Shown piece by piece: positions 1 through 12,765 of a stretch of 64,000 bases of DNA. Positions within the stretch are counted from its first letter, which is position 1. Every line of letters starts with the position of its first letter. Both the position numbers and the translations under genes were made by a program. The stretch covers positions 1,550,001 through 1,614,000 of the forward strand of contig OY294047.1 in assembly GCA_958510825.1 (NCBI GenBank). The letters run 5' to 3'. The DNA comes from Brachypterus glaber. Lineage: Eukaryota; Arthropoda; Insecta; Coleoptera; Kateretidae. The notes under the pieces were generated by a model. That model was given only the letters and a program-made list of their open reading frames with translations, was not told where the DNA came from and ran no database searches.

Positions 1-429
1 GAATATACTATTGTTTCTTTCTAATCTATAGCAGTATCAATGAGTACGAACTGCAAGCTTCGTTCCCGAGTTTAATCATTTAAAGTTGGCAAACCCACAA
101 GTTTACCTTCAAAGGGTAAAGATGACTATAAATTGAAATTCAGGGTACTTGTTCATTGATTTAATCATAGATTTATGACTTAGCAACTTAAACATCTCGA
201 TGAAATTTCAGACCCTTTCCGGAGGATGTTTATATCTGGCAAATTAGGACCCACCTAAATCTACCTTAATCTAGGCAATGGGAGTTGAATCTGTCACTGC
301 TAATTAATTTATAAAAGTGTGCATTGGGGTCAGTGTCAGTGAGGCAAAATGTTTTAAATATGCCTCTAGGGAAATCTGAGTTTGCGACGCCAGTAAAATT
401 AAAATACGTTTTTATATAGTATATTAAAG
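1..429. other. AT-rich DNA with no recognised feature
   Basis: No coding region, RNA gene or clear repeat end was recognised. Short open frames here show no family motif and look like chance. Confidence 0.5.
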
Positions 430-910
430 TACTAGTTACATAACATACTCGCCGCAAGCGGCTCGTTTTCTAAACTTGTACTCGTGCGCTAAAAACGTGT
501 TATGAAACGAGTGCTTTATAAAATTTTTTCTGCTTTGCTCTAATATTTAAAAAAACTTACATTTAAATTGATGACTGATTTAGGGATTTTTGTTTTGGAT
601 TGGCATTACAGTTTACACCATGTTTAAAATTCTAAGAACAAATGATATTTTGATATATTTTATAGTCATCTCTTCTCTTTTTTACTACAATTAACCTAGC
701 CACAAGTTTAACATGGTTAAAATAACCTAAACACAAAATTTTGTAGAAAATTCAACTTTAAAGCGACATTGACATTTGCACGGAAAACGTCAAGCGATAG
801 GCCAGGTCTGTTGCCAACCCAAAAGAACAAAAAGTACAGACCTCTTATGGGCCTATAAGAACACGCAAAATGCGTGTGATTATGAGCTTATAAGAGTCGT
901 AAAATAGAAA
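430..910 (+). repeat. Dispersed repeat A, copy 1
   Basis: This block is a diverged copy, in opposite orientation, of 22770-23225. Shared landmarks are the CTCGTGCGCTAAAAACGT segment, the GATGACTGATTTAGGGATTT segment, and the short hairpin around CACGCAAAATGCGTG near 850-885. A central segment of about 50 bp (462-512) lies in the same strand in both copies although the flanks are reversed, so it has flipped in one of them. No protein is encoded. Element class is unknown. Confidence 0.7.
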
Positions 911-1305
911 AAAAATATTAGAATACTTTCCAAGAAAAAAAGAAATCCTTTCGTGTAAAGTATACTATCTTTTAATATTATATTTACATTACATACCACA
1001 ATAGAAAAAAATCCTGACTTGACCCGAAAAATCTGATAGATTCGAAATCTACAACCCAAAATTGATGTTTTATGTATGTGGCCAAACTTAGGGTGTTATA
1101 CCTTGCTCAATGTTTCCAAGAATTTTTTGTCTAGGACTTTTTTGGCTATTTTGGGAAATTCAAAACTACCGTATTATACTATCCTAGCGCTTAAGCCTTG
1201 TGAATAGTATAATAACGCCTTTAAAACAAACTATACATATCCGAAATAGTAGGTGGCACGTGTACTTTGTTCATTTCAAACAATACTCAAGAATTTTCTA
1301 GGATA

Positions 1306-1440
1306 CTGCCCTGCTATGACAAGTTGTCCTATCTGCAAATTAGATGTTTTGAGTTTTATTGTTTTTGCACATGTTTAAATAAATATGACGTTTGGTTCTG
1401 CTTTATTTTAAATCAAAAATACGTGATATCCTTAAAAAAA

Positions 1441-1486
<46 letters not shown>

Positions 1487-1779
1487 TCTGTCTGAGAAAG
1501 TTAGGACAAAATGATCTAAAAGGTCCAGTCAAATTACTAAGATCTGTAAAGTTAGTCCTATAGGACTATAGTCCTGACTTATTCGCCTAGTGAAGACTAG
1601 TTAGGACAACTTTATTTAGAAAACATTAAAAAATTTTCACATAGGACAAACATCTTAGGCTAATTTTTAGGATTTGGGTTTTAGATAGGACATTTCTTTT
1701 TAGTGTAAAGCAATACAATGGTGTGCTTATCTGAAAAAGTGAATTTTCGCATATAGGACAACTTGTCATAGCAGGGCAG
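1306..1779. mobile_element. Tc1/mariner-type MITE with 27-bp TIRs
   Basis: A 474-bp element begins CTGCCCTGCTATGACAAGTT and ends with its exact reverse complement; the perfect match is about 27 bp. It is bounded on both sides by TA (1304-1305 and 1780-1781), the usual target duplication of Tc1/mariner elements. It carries no transposase, so it is non-autonomous. A (TA)n microsatellite lies inside at about 1444-1483. A half copy with one end occurs at 50573-50700. The superfamily rests on the TA target site only. Confidence 0.8.
1444..1483. repeat. (TA)n microsatellite
   Basis: About 20 TA dinucleotides in a row, inside the TA-flanked MITE. A reading frame across it encodes alternating I and Y and is not a gene. 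Confidence 0.95.
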
Positions 1780-2343
1780 TATAAATCTGGATACGAATCT
1801 ACAAAAGCGTAAAGGATTTAATTACAGTTGTTTAAAAACGATTAATATTAAATTACAATAGGATAAAGGACTGCCAGCATGGAAACTTAAAAAAATTTAA
1901 AAATGTTTTTAAATTTTTTTATTTTTTCATTTTTTTTCGTTTTTAATTTTAATAAACCTAGACCTATAGGGTAAAGTCTTTTTTTTTGAAGCAGTATTTT
2001 ACAATAAAGGCAATTTTAGTACTTACAAGTTTATGTAGACAAAAAGGATGGTAAGAAAGTAAATAGAAACTTTATAATAAAACGTCTTTATGCGAACCTT
2101 GTGTAAAGTACAAAGAGGCTATTAGGTAACTAAATGGGTTATTTGATTGTACTAAAGGCCATTTGGAAATGAGATTAATTGAATTTAAAAGTATAAAGTT
2201 TCTAAGTGAATATTTGAGTTTTAAAGTAAGACTCAGATAACTTCTTTTTAGAAATACAACATTCAATGGTAAGAAAATATTCCTGAATAGAAGAAAAATT
2301 GAGAAATTAAATTAGGTTTCTTCGCAAGTAAATAGAATTTAAA

Positions 2344-2382
2344 AACAAGCCGTGAAGATATGTAATGCTACACGTTCTAATG
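2344..2382 (+). repeat. Short conserved interspersed motif
   Basis: The string AACAAGCCGTGAAGATATGT followed by AATGC recurs at 53913-53940 (+), and on the minus strand near 13748-13780 and 56382-56410. Three of the four also share a downstream C-C-TTC spacing. It directly precedes the transposase relic that starts at 2383. What it belongs to is unknown. Confidence 0.5.
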
Positions 2383-2815
2383 CAGGGTGGCCCATAAGTC
2401 ACTTTACCATTTAAAAATTAAATAACTTTATTGTTTGTCAATTTTTTTGTAGAGTACAGAAAATGGATTTTTTTTGAATGCATGAAAAATCATGTCTTTT
2501 AAATGACGTCCATTTTCCGCTTTGTAAGCACGGGCTATTTTCACGACATTTTCCATGAGGGCTTCTAACATTTATGGTTCCAGGGTCATGCATCAACGTG
2601 AGTTGTCTCCCCTCAAGGTCACGGTTTGGTGTAGTGTAACATTCCAAATAGCAATACAGTTACGGTGAACGGCTACCGATATCGCGCAATGCTGGAAAAT
2701 TGTGTGCGCCCTGCAGTGGAGGACATGCCAGAGACATTGTGGCAGGAAGATTGGGCAACTGCCCATGCGGTCAGAGCCACGATGCAGTTTTTTAGGCCGA
2801 TTTTCAAGGAGCGAA
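2383..2815. pseudogene. Rearranged Tc1/mariner (IS630) DDE transposase relic
   Basis: Two transposase pieces sit head to head. On the minus strand (about 2574 to 2436) the reading LEALMENVVKIARAYKAENG, followed by RHLKDMIFH, resembles the carboxyl end of mariner-like transposases. On the plus strand (about 2590-2810) the readings SPLKVTVWC, VTVNGYRYRAMLEN and WQEDWATAHAVRATMQFF resemble the central block around the second catalytic aspartate, usually seen as FQQDGATAHT. The expected QDGA reads EDWA here, so the catalytic setting is damaged, and the frame shifts near 2660. The left edge CAGGGTGGCCCATAAGTCAC looks like an element terminus. The piece order shows an internal inversion. It cannot encode a working enzyme. 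Confidence 0.7.
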
Positions 2816-2879
2816 AAATGCAATGTTATTCTACATCAAAAACTAAGAAAAAAAGTTTCCATACATGTAGGTCGAAAAA

Positions 2880-3503
2880 ACGCTTTTAAAGCTACCATAG
2901 CCCTTTAAAAATGGTGCATATTTAGGAGACCATAGCTCCACTAGGATTGATTTTTGGAAGTACCTGTATATGAGGTTTTTTTCTTAGTTTTTAATGTACA
3001 TTCGCCCTGCATCATTAAAATTTTGGTTTTCGACATTTTAGTATTTAATTTTTCGTCCTCGAACAGTGAAATTTCACCTTCAAATGAACTTTTCTCGAAA
3101 ACGGTTAATCCTACAGTATTACAACAAGAGTACCTTTTTTATGTATTTTGACCTGAGGAATCATATTTCAAAAATAAAATTGCAAAAAAGTTACACAGAA
3201 AAAAGTTTGGGACAAAAAACTGATAAGCCCCCCCCGTTTCGCACACCCCTGGTTGAAATAAGTACATGAAAATAACACATAAAAACAGGCCTTGGTAGGA
3301 TTAGTTGACGTGCAAAACCTCGTTGATATATCTCAAAGGGTTCCTGAGTTATTATATAAAAACCGATTTTTTTAGCCACTTTCAAAGGGACGTAGCTCCC
3401 TTATGACGCATTTTTAGACATATGTTTATAGGAACTTTTTGTCATATTTTATCATGTAGAATCACCTGTTAAAATTTCCTACCCTATTTCAAATACACCG
3501 TGT
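2880..3503 (-). repeat. Dispersed repeat H (CAGGGTG-type), minus-strand copy
   Basis: Read on the minus strand this starts near 3503 with CACGGTGTATTTGAAAT and continues through AAAAAGTTCCTATAAA, GGGAGCTACGTCCC and AACTCAGGAACCCTTTGAGA. The same order is seen at 20814-21420, 36770-37400 and 63818-64000, with shorter relatives at 35030-35357, 39204-39600 and 50207-50419. No conserved protein was found. The CAGGGT terminus next to TA suggests Tc1/mariner-type MITEs, but most copies lack a clear second end. Confidence 0.6.
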
Positions 3504-4126
3504 ATGCTGCGGTATGTCAGATAAGTATCACGTACACAACTTATGGGAAATGGCCCAGGGTTAAAATTTCAGTATGTTTTAGTTCTCAACTGACTTAATC
3601 AGTCAGTAAAAAGTCACTATGGCCCCAAGCTCTAAGTCTTATAACTGTTGTGCTAGAGCTTAACAAACATGTTATTAAATGGAAATATCTTTTAATATAA
3701 CTTGCGAATGAACGAAATAAGATATTTAGATAAAACTTCATTCGAATTACTTAGAATAATAAAATCTTAATTTTAAAAGCTATTGGCGTCCGAAAAAGGG
3801 ATTATTTTTTATTTTCCATTTTTACTTAATTGCAGGTACGCTACTGACTTTTCAAAGAGTTCAATATATTGTGCAAAATTGCGAATTTTTATTTTTAGTA
3901 TTTTAGCCCAAGTCCGATTTAAATATCTTTTTTCGTTGGTGAGTTATATAAAACGTAAAAAAATAAACCTAGATTTTTACAAATATTTTTCCCGTTATTT
4001 GAACGTCATAATACATAAAATATTTATTTTTTCGTAAATATTTAAAAATCATGCAGAAAGGGGTTAAAACAGGATGCGAGTAAGTTAGAGACACTATTGT
4101 GCATAACTCATAGTTTTAAGACATAT

Positions 4127-4244
4127 CCACAGCCTCGCATAACACGCATAGTACATAAGAATTCGATACAAGCTACATGACGGCACATCAAGCCATTCAC
4201 GGCATCGCATTCGTATGTACTATGCGTGTTATGCGAGGCTGTGG
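4127..4244. repeat. Perfect 29-bp inverted repeat (hairpin element)
   Basis: Positions 4127-4155 (starting CCACAGCCTCGCATAACACG) and 4216-4244 are exact reverse complements, separated by a 60-base loop. The arms are richer in GC than the surroundings. It could be a small foldback MITE; I see no clear target duplication. Confidence 0.9.
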
Positions 4245-4929
4245 AGTTGCTCTTAGTAGTTTCAACTTTTAGTAAATTAATTAATGTATAAGAAAATAAA
4301 ACTTAAAAAAACTCCCTTATAAATTCCCTAAAACCATTATATTTAAAGTTTTTTTTTATCTGTCAAACGATGTAGCCTTAATCCTCTGAGCGGAAAGATG
4401 TACATGCGAAAATCGGTTTTTCGGTATGTAAATCTGGAAACTTTGTAATTTAAACTTTTTGCTATAACATAACTTTCTTCTCTTCTCGAATCCTGCGATA
4501 GCAAAAATGCAGTATTAGAATACCACAGTGGCCTATAACAATGTACTGGGTGGGGACTTTTTCAAATCTAGCAAGAAAAGATGGCAAAATCAACTTTTAA
4601 ATAAACGGATTAAAGTATTATTACCTGAAAATAAACTGTTTAAAGTTTAACAAAAAGCCCTTGGATGTTACATATTTATATTTATACATAGCGACTTTAA
4701 GGTAAGCAGGTTAAGCAGGTAAAAAAATATCTGTTATATTGGCCTGCATTGAGTGGTACAGTACGTATGTTTGTATAAAGTAAATCTCAAGAACATAGTA
4801 TGAAAAATTTAAAGCTCTACAAGAAAATTTTTGGAGAAAATGTCGGGAAGAAGCTTTTAAGAAAAAAAATTAAGTTATAGCCAATTAAACAAAATTATAT
4901 GTTAAATTAAACTGTCTTAGGTATAAAAT

Positions 4930-4983
4930 ACCTATTTTTTAGGTCCGCGTATGACAATAAATCTATCTATCTATCTATCTAAT
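4930..4983 (+). mobile_element. Retroelement 3' tail ending in (TCTA)n
   Basis: The run GACAATAAATCTATCTATCT shows a polyadenylation-like AATAAA followed by about six TCTA units. This is a common 3' end of non-LTR elements or SINEs in insects. The body upstream was not recognised, so this may be a heavily 5'-truncated copy. Confidence 0.45.
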
Positions 4984-5663
4984 GTATTTTAAATTTATGT
5001 GCACATAGAAACTACATATCACATGTAATTACATGTATACTTATACACATAAAATTTTTAGCCCAAAATGCATACTTTCAATATTTTGGTAAAACATTAG
5101 AATCAGCTGATTGTCGCCATCTTTATTAATCATCCTTCCTCAAAAAACGATTATATAACAACAACGTTGTTGTATTATTAAATAATATGTATCTAAAATT
5201 TTAATAGTGTATTTAATATAGCGTTATAATGTTTTAGAATAATCGTTAAAATGGTATTATATACCTCAAAGTTTTTACAACAACGTTTGATTGTACTATT
5301 TTTAGATTTTTCTATCAGTGAGATTTTTTTTTATTTAGTAGAGCTGTATAATTAATTACAACACATGTAGCTTATTGTAGTGAAAGACAATAAGTTAAGG
5401 GTTTTCCACAACGCCAGTCTGATAGATAGGTAAGTCGTTTGTTGATTTAGGATCCCAAGGGAAAACACCCTAACAATTAGCAGCGAATAAAATAGTTTTA
5501 GGCAGTATAATAATTTTTTGCTAAGGTAAAAGGGTATAAAACAATAAACATCTACTGAATGCTGAATAATTGGGTGGTAACTACATGCACTTAGTATTAT
5601 CTCATGTGGAAGACCATTTAGTTCTGTATCCGCCCAACCTTTTGGATGTAAGAAGGGAATTAC

Positions 5664-6230
5664 AGTTCAAGCAAATTAGACGAAAAAACGACGAATAGAA
5701 GAAATAATTTATAAAGTTTTTAAATTGTGGTTGTGAACTCCCAATAGGAACCCAAATACAGATCCGAAGAGTTCTCATCCTCCCGGTGCACCGCGGTAGG
5801 AGCTTGATCCCCTTTTGCTAAAAAAAACAGCTTCAAACGCGACCTCATGAGGCTTTTCTGCATTTTTCTCATAAACCGTTACTCCGACGAGAAAATGTTA
5901 AAGGACTTTTTATATTTTCTATTCAATTCTGCATAATTTTTTTCTATAAAGTCTTTGTGTATCTCCCACCCAACGCTCAAAAATGACGTTGGAAAATAAG
6001 CATTTCTCAGCGCGATTACAAAAACACTTTGCCACAAAATGAAATTTTTGAAGCATACAAAGAAACATACTTTTTTTATATACAGGGTGTTTTAGAAAAA
6101 AGAACACCTTTTAATAAATAACTGTAGAGAAAACTCTTCGGATCTGTATTTGGATTCCTACTAGGAGTTTACAACCAAAATTTCAAAACTTTATAAATTA
6201 TTTCTTCTAAAAAGTCTAATTTGCTTTAAC
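5664..6230. mobile_element. Foldback element with ~110-bp imperfect arms
   Basis: Sequence 5664-5773 reappears as reverse complement at 6130-6230: AGCAAATTAGAC with GTCTAATTTGCT, and AATACAGATCCGAAGAGTT with CTCTTCGGATCTGTATT. The interior holds a TACAGGGTGTTTT string near 6081, which may be a second element end. No transposase is encoded. It is probably an old non-autonomous DNA transposon. Confidence 0.65.
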
Positions 6231-6239
6231 TATTAGGAG

Positions 6240-7370
6240 TAATGTTACTTATAACGGCCATATTGAGCCAGTATTTTTCAAGCCCCCTGTTTAAACTACA
6301 CTGAGAATACGTAACCATAGTAAATACTGAACGTTTTTGCCCATTTGGAACCCCAGGCAATATTTGTTATTAATTCCAAGTCTTTACAGTAAAAAATAAC
6401 GTTGTTCTGTTATTTTTTACTGTAACAACTTGTAATTAATATAATTAAGTTTTTAAGGTTGGGGTACTAACTCGGAAGTGGTTACTTTGGGGTTAGTTTT
6501 TTATAAATGCATTAAAGAGATTTAAACATATAAATATTTTTTTGTCCCACTCGATTATTATCCGTCTATGAGACATAACCTAAGTAAATAAGTATGTTCC
6601 ACACTGTATAGGCCTGATACTGTGACAGCAAAAAATATTAATTTCTACTTTTTAGTAAATTTATAACTTTAATAAAAGGATGTTTTTTTTTTATAAATTA
6701 TAAAAACAAATATAGTATAATTTTAATTTTTAGATAAAATGTTAATTTTTTAGTAAAGACAAAATTAAAATGAACTACCTAAATAATTACAATTAAGTTT
6801 TATATTCTTTTTAGTTTTTTTATTTTCTTTTAAAGTATTTTCTTAATATTAAAACTCATTAAAAATTAATGAGTTTCCACTTTTATTTATATAATTATAA
6901 TAACTAGATGTAATTAAAATACAAAAAAAAAGTAAATTACTATTAACTAGACTATATTTTTCTTAGGTATTTCTGTGCTGAAAACGAATTTGACAGTTTA
7001 AAAGCTCTTTGACAATAAGTTTTTCAAAAAACTGCAAGAACTGCTCTGAACTGTACAGTACTAGTTAACCAGCTAATTTAAGGCATTAGGGTGGACCTTA
7101 TTTTTTTTATTGTTTTAAAATTTTCATTCTGATCCATCTGGAACATCCTAAGGGTCCCAATTAGACCCCTAAAATCGTGAAACTACGCAAAAATCGTGAA
7201 AAATCGTTGAAAATAGGCTGTACTTTTTGTATTAAAGGAAAATTTAAAAGCCTTCAAATCTTAATTTGTTCCTTTTATGTGCCAAATTTCAAAATGATAA
7301 AGAGATTCTATCAGGTGCCAAAAATCCGCCAAAGTTGTCCAAAACACTAAATTTGACAAATTTCCACCAT
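6240..7370. other. AT-rich stretch, one small hairpin
   Basis: No gene or full element was recognised. A 15-bp perfect hairpin lies at about 6389-6424 (ACAGTAAAAAATAAC with its complement). Confidence 0.45.
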
Positions 7371-7781
7371 AAATGCGTTTCTCAACTAAAAAAGCATTTA
7401 ATCAATATGTAAATCTGGACTTAACTTAATTTTATTTTCCAGTTTGAAAATTCATTCATGGTTCTAAACGTCTGAACTTTTTGTAGTGAAGTGGTTTATT
7501 ATAAAATAATTATAAACAGCTTATAATCACCTTCACGTTAATTTTATTGTTAAAAACAATTAATGTGACCGCGGTTTATTGCTTATTGTTTATTAATAAT
7601 ATAAAATAATTTAACAAAAACAAAATGAGCTGATCGCCAAATAATAGCACCCAAAAGGCCTATTATTTGGCGCTTAGCTCGTTTTGTTTTTTGTCAAAAT
7701 ATTTTATATTATTAATAAACATTAAAATTAAGTCCAGATTGACATATTTTTTAAATGGTTTTTTATCTGAGAAACGCATTT
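7371..7781. mobile_element. Foldback element with two nested inverted repeats
   Basis: The outer arms pair AAATGCGTTTCTCA (7371 on) and TCCAGATT/AATCTGGA blocks with 7730-7781. Inner arms at about 7589-7646 and 7661-7719 pair ATTAATAATATAAAATA and CCAAATAATA with their complements almost back to back. The whole unit could fold into one long hairpin. No coding sequence is present. Confidence 0.7.
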
Positions 7782-8890
7782 ATAGTTAAAATTGTATTTA
7801 AAAGTATTTATAAATATTTATAAGTATTTAAATTGTATTTAAAAGTATTTATATATATAAAAGTAAAAAAATTGTACAAAAAAACTATGTTTTTTTTAAG
7901 TCGAACTAAAAGTAAATAGCGGCAAACCGTGAAAATTAAATAATTTGCAATTTTGGCGAAGGAGACTACATAGGTTGTCACACATGTTTATTATAAGATT
8001 ATTTTTTATATGAAATCTTATCTTTTCCAGTTTTAAATAGGTTCATAACCTTTTTTAATTAAGAATAGTTTACGGTATTTATTTGGGTGGCGCAAAAAAA
8101 AACAAATTATTAAAATCTCACCCCTAACCTTATTTTCCAATGCATTTTCTTGCCACTTCTAGTAACGTATTAGAATTTTTATTAACTAGGGCGATAAAGT
8201 ACGTTAGTTACAATCTTCATTTATGTGTGAAAAATTTAATTATTTCACGTGTTCGACATAAAATCCGATACACTTCTTTATTATTAGAGATTTCTGTTAA
8301 TAAAATCATCTGATATTACTTTTTCATTTCTCTGTAATTTCTTGTTTTCTCTCATGACGATTTTTCTTTAGAAATCTGAAACAGACATCAAGTCGTAATG
8401 TAATTTGATTTTAATCAAACCGCTTAAAATCCATTACGGTTTTACCAAGATTTGAATTAACTAAAAGCTTCGACGATATTATGATCAATTCTATGGCCTG
8501 ATGTACAACGAAATATTATTAAACAGAGTGACTAGTCATACACACAGTTTAATATTGTTGTATACCGGGTGTTTTTTTTAACCTGAAACTTTCAAATATC
8601 TTAAATACTATGCATTTTAGAAAAAAAAAATGTCAAACAAAATTTGTTTATTTTAATGGTGAAAACAAAACAGCGTATTTATTTTTTACGGATATTTACG
8701 TTTTCAAGGTCATTTCAAGGTCAACTTTGTTTTTTTAAGTACAAACATATACTTCTTTACCGTTATTTAATTCCCCTCAAAAAAATAAAAGTCTTTTGTA
8801 AAAAACTTTTTTGATCAGACTTTTAGTTGCAGAGATAACACAAAATAAAAAAAGTTACATCTCCGACGAACTTGACTAGTCAATCCCTCT

Positions 8891-9063
8891 GTATTTTGAG
8901 CCGCTGAATACAAATCTGAGGTCGAAATTTGAAAGTTAGATCCCATTTTAACATAACCTCAAAACTTTTCGCAATGATATGATATGTTTTTTGAGGTTAT
9001 GATAAAAATGAGAGCTAACTTTTAAATTTCGACCTCAGATTCGGATTCAGCGGCTCAAAATAC
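8891..9063. repeat. Inverted repeat, ~70-bp arms
   Basis: GTATTTTGAGCCGCTGAAT at 8891 pairs with its complement ending at 9063. The arms also share CTGAGGTCGAAATTT and ACCTCAAAA. The loop is short. It is a likely foldback MITE or part of one. Confidence 0.75.
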
Positions 9064-9142
9064 ATAGGAATTTTTTCTAGAATGAAGATTAATCTGAATT
9101 TTGGGGGTGGACATAAATAAAACTTACCCGATATATACATAT

Positions 9143-9287
9143 GGGAACGTTCAAGTATTACGTAACGCAAATTTTGATCATTTTAAACCCCCCTGTAACG
9201 CTATTTTCCTATACCATTAACATGGGCGTAACACTCCAAAATGACCCCCATCCCCCTAGGAGCGTTACGTTATACTTGAACGTTCCC
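9143..9287. mobile_element. Small palindromic element (GGGAACGTTCAAGTAT ends)
   Basis: GGGAACGTTCAAGTATTACG at 9143 and its near-exact reverse complement ending at 9287 bound a 145-bp unit with C-rich interior. A distant relative, CACTCAAATATTACGTCAGG, occurs near 18752. Flanking TAT on both sides would fit a short target duplication but is not decisive. Confidence 0.65.
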
Positions 9288-10019
9288 TATAGTGCGTTCT
9301 AAAAGTCACCCCTCCCCTCTTAATTTTCAGCGAGTTAAGATATTAACTTCCAAACCAACCAGATTCGGATTCGGCGACCCCAAAAACGTATAGAAATATT
9401 TGTCTCGTCTGAAGAAACAGACCTTTTTTGGGAGGAAGAGCGTCCCCCCACCCATCTTAAAAAGTTGTATATTTCATTGATACAAAACAAAAGTTGTATA
9501 TATTATGGGTTCAAAAAAGCTGAATATTGCAGGGATTCAGACGTAAGTCGTATCTTGCAGAGATCCAAAATACAAAAGTTGTATATTTCTCGAAAATGTG
9601 AGGACCTTTTTTTTAGTCATTAACTTTTTTCTCGAGGAAAAAAAGTTGTATTTTTAGGCTAAAAAAAGTTGTAATTTTTGACCTTCTCCCCCCCACAAAA
9701 TCTTTTTCGCTACGGCCCTGTTCGCAGGAAACAGATAAACACCCTTTATTAATCACAATTTCGTCAATGAATAATTTATAAATATAGTGATGTATAAAAC
9801 ATAGACACCTTGTTAATTAGTTAATGGCTTTATATTTAACGGCTGAGCAAGCTCAAATTATTAATATTTCATTAAATATACAGAAGCATTATTTAATATG
9901 TTAACTTTATTTCGGTTCCCTAGGAACATCCTGCGTTAGTCAAAAAATTGAAAAAAAAGTATTTCTTTTTTCTACGTAACTCGTCGTTTTATACATGGTG
10001 TATTTTTAATAGCGTAAAC

Positions 10020-10475
10020 AGTTTTCCCATTTTCACCTTGCACGTAAAATGGTTTTTATTATCAAATTCACTTTCAGCAACATTAAAAACCCCAATATAT
10101 CAAATTACCCCTCGCCCCTCAAGTGGTGAATTTAAAATTATTCTAAGATTTAGTTTTAACGACCTCAGGGTTGGTGTTAGATTGTTTTATTCTAAGATTT
10201 TGTTTTGGCTAAATGCAATTTTCACGAAAATACTGTAAAAAAATAATCACCTAGTGCCTTCCGGTGAAATTTTTATTAATAGATTTAGTTTCATCAAACC
10301 CAAATCCCTATAAACCAATTTTGACAAGAATATTGAAAACATTTAAAAATATTTACTCCCTCATACCCGCAGGGGCCCCATGAGCATGAAATTAAAAAGT
10401 TTTTATTATCAGATTTAATTTCTGAAATTTTCAGCAACCTCAAAAACCCTTACATAGCAATTTTCAAATGTTTGT
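10020..10475 (-). repeat. Repeat G2: degenerate ~120-bp tandem units
   Basis: On the minus strand, lines such as GAAAATTG, GGTTTTTGAGGTTGCTGAAA and TCTGATAATAAAAA recur with a C-rich and G-rich core between them. The same units occur in opposite orientation at 51600-52035. The block is a diverged short tandem array without coding content. Confidence 0.55.
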
Positions 10476-11484
10476 ATAGTATTTTTCCCATTTGTCACCA
10501 TGTCCCCAATGTGTACCAAAAACAGTCCCGAGTGAGAGCTTTTGGTAAGATAACTTTGTGCCAAATTTGAAGCATCTGGCTTAAAGCGGCGGATGAGGTG
10601 ATATTTTGATCTCAAATTGGTCTCCGAAACTATTCTTGACCTTTTTTTTTGAGCTGTGTTACCAGTTTGTCGAAACTTTGAGGTCGTTTTCGAAAAAACA
10701 AATATGTGTTGTTGTAAAAAATATAAAAAAGCTAACTATAAAATATTTTCATTCAAACATAATATTTTGATAAAATTTTAAAGTTTTTAAATAAAGTAGA
10801 TATAAAAGTTACTTTATCATGCTATTTTTCATAAATAAGTAGCCAAAGATTGTTTGAGGAAAATATAAAAATATATTACATACTTAAAAGGTGAATAAAC
10901 TTTTATAGCTTTTTGTTTAGTTTGAGCTTATATCAAATATTATGGCGATATACTCTTACATTTTATGTATATTACGTTATTATTATGTAATATATAGTTT
11001 AAAATTTGCAAGATAAAATCAGGTTATTAAAATGTTTTAAAATTTATATAGAATTCATAGTCACTCGATTTAAAGACCATTTATGACACGGGATGTGTAT
11101 GGACGCTAGCTCATGCTCATGCTTATATTTGAGCTGCCTTGAAAGCTAAAAAGTTAATCAGTTTACAAGACTTTTTTTCAATGTTTCATTTCCTGAGGAA
11201 AAGTCAGCTGGCTAAGGGGCGTTAGCCCCGCGGTCAGCTAATTTTAAATTTTCCGCCGAGGTTTGTATACTATTTTATTCACAATTTTTACCTATTTTAT
11301 TAACAATTGTATAGTCAATTTTTTGTGGTAACGCCGGTTAACCTGTATGTATCTCTTTCTCTGTTTAATTGATGAGTTAAAAAAAGATAGAAATACATAT
11401 TCCCCTAACTTGGTTAGTAACCGCTGCTCCACAAAAAATCGGCTTATGTTTTATGTTCCACGAGAAAACTGAAACCATTTTTAA

Positions 11485-11702
11485 ATTTATAAACACTGGT
11501 GAAGTTAGTTAGGAATTCATATTTTTATTAAAATTTTTAATGACATTTACAAGAAAATAATTTGACAAGTGACAATTGAGTGGGTAAAATAAGTAATTAT
11601 CTAATCAATAAAGTAAAAGCCACGCGGGGGTTATTATTGAGTTTATCTATTTAAAATAAAGCTGGTAATTGTCTTATTATCTGTATGTATTGGATAAAAC
11701 AT
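11485..11702 (-). repeat. Dispersed repeat D, copy 1
   Basis: This is the reverse complement of 42137-42335, sharing AAATTATTTTCTTGTAATGT, AATAATAACCCCCGCGTGAC and CCAATACATACAGATAATA. A further related piece (ACTGGATAAAA start, TTTACCCACTAGTACCATAA end) is at 12430-12590 and 42335-42480. Class unknown. Confidence 0.65.
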
Positions 11703-12614
11703 CTTTGGATATAATTCATCATACCCTCCCCGTACACAATTAACTTCGTCACGTTTCTTATTACCCCCTCGCCCCACTTGTTATCATTTATGCGTGGTAC
11801 CCAAAACTTTTGAAAGTTAAACGGTATAACCGAAACCTATTAAATAAGACTTAAAGTGAACCAATAAATTATAAAACAAATACTTCTTGTAATACTTACT
11901 CCTCGCAGCTTTACAGCAGACCCTGAAAAAAAAGCAAAATTAATCATTTTTATCCGATACATCAGTATAAAGACTGTAGTCATATTACCTAAGGAAATTG
12001 ACGTTTTATTCATTGTTTATAAATATATAAAAAGTCCAAACCTAGTAATATTGTTACCCTACTCTTTTAGAAAAGGCACTTACATTTTTGGGGTGTTACG
12101 TTTATCCCAGGATCCCATTTAATTGATCTTACGAGTCAAACGGCAAAAATAAACAGTAACAATGTTGTAAATTTTAAAGCCATAAACTTGCAATCATAAC
12201 CTTAAAATTTATTCAATTATATTTTTTGATAATTAGCCACTTTTGCTTATTTTAGAATGTCCTTAGGGACAAAAACATTATTTTCATCTTTGAAGTTTAA
12301 TTTTAAAATAAAACTTGATTTTAAACTGTCAAACATGCAATTGTTTTTTCTTCTACTGTTTCAGCGGCCATAATGAAATAAAACATTGTGTGTACATAAA
12401 AAAGCATGATTAAAAATCGCATTTTTTATGATTATAAATGTACTGGATAAAATTTTGTAAAAAGTCACACGTGGGTAGATATTGTCCACTCAAGAATAGT
12501 GACCCACTCTACCTACGGCCGTCATGGGTCAAACATTCTCTCGTGGAGAATATCTTACTTTACCCACTAGTACCATAAGTAACTATTGTACCAATGAATA
12601 TAACTCTAAAAAAC

Positions 12615-12765
12615 GTTTGTAATAGTATATTACGCACCGAGTACGCGAACCTAGTTTTCAGTGCACGAGAGTGCTTTTTTTACGGGGCGCAGCAGAGTAA
12701 AAAAAGGACTCGTTGTGCACTGAAATGGGTTGCGTCGAGATGCGTACACTACGACCTAAAACCTA
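12615..12765 (+). repeat. Palindromic part of repeat A family
   Basis: ACCGAGTACGCGAACCTAGT and a poly-T segment bracketed by GAGTGC and GGACTC match, inverted, the block at 22615-22765. Within each copy the ends are inverted repeats (GTGCAC-type core). The open frame running through it has no family resemblance. Confidence 0.55.

Noticed and set aside
1267..1563. 98-residue plus-strand frame
   Set aside because: It runs through the (TA)n microsatellite, giving an IY repeat, and starts across the border of a MITE.
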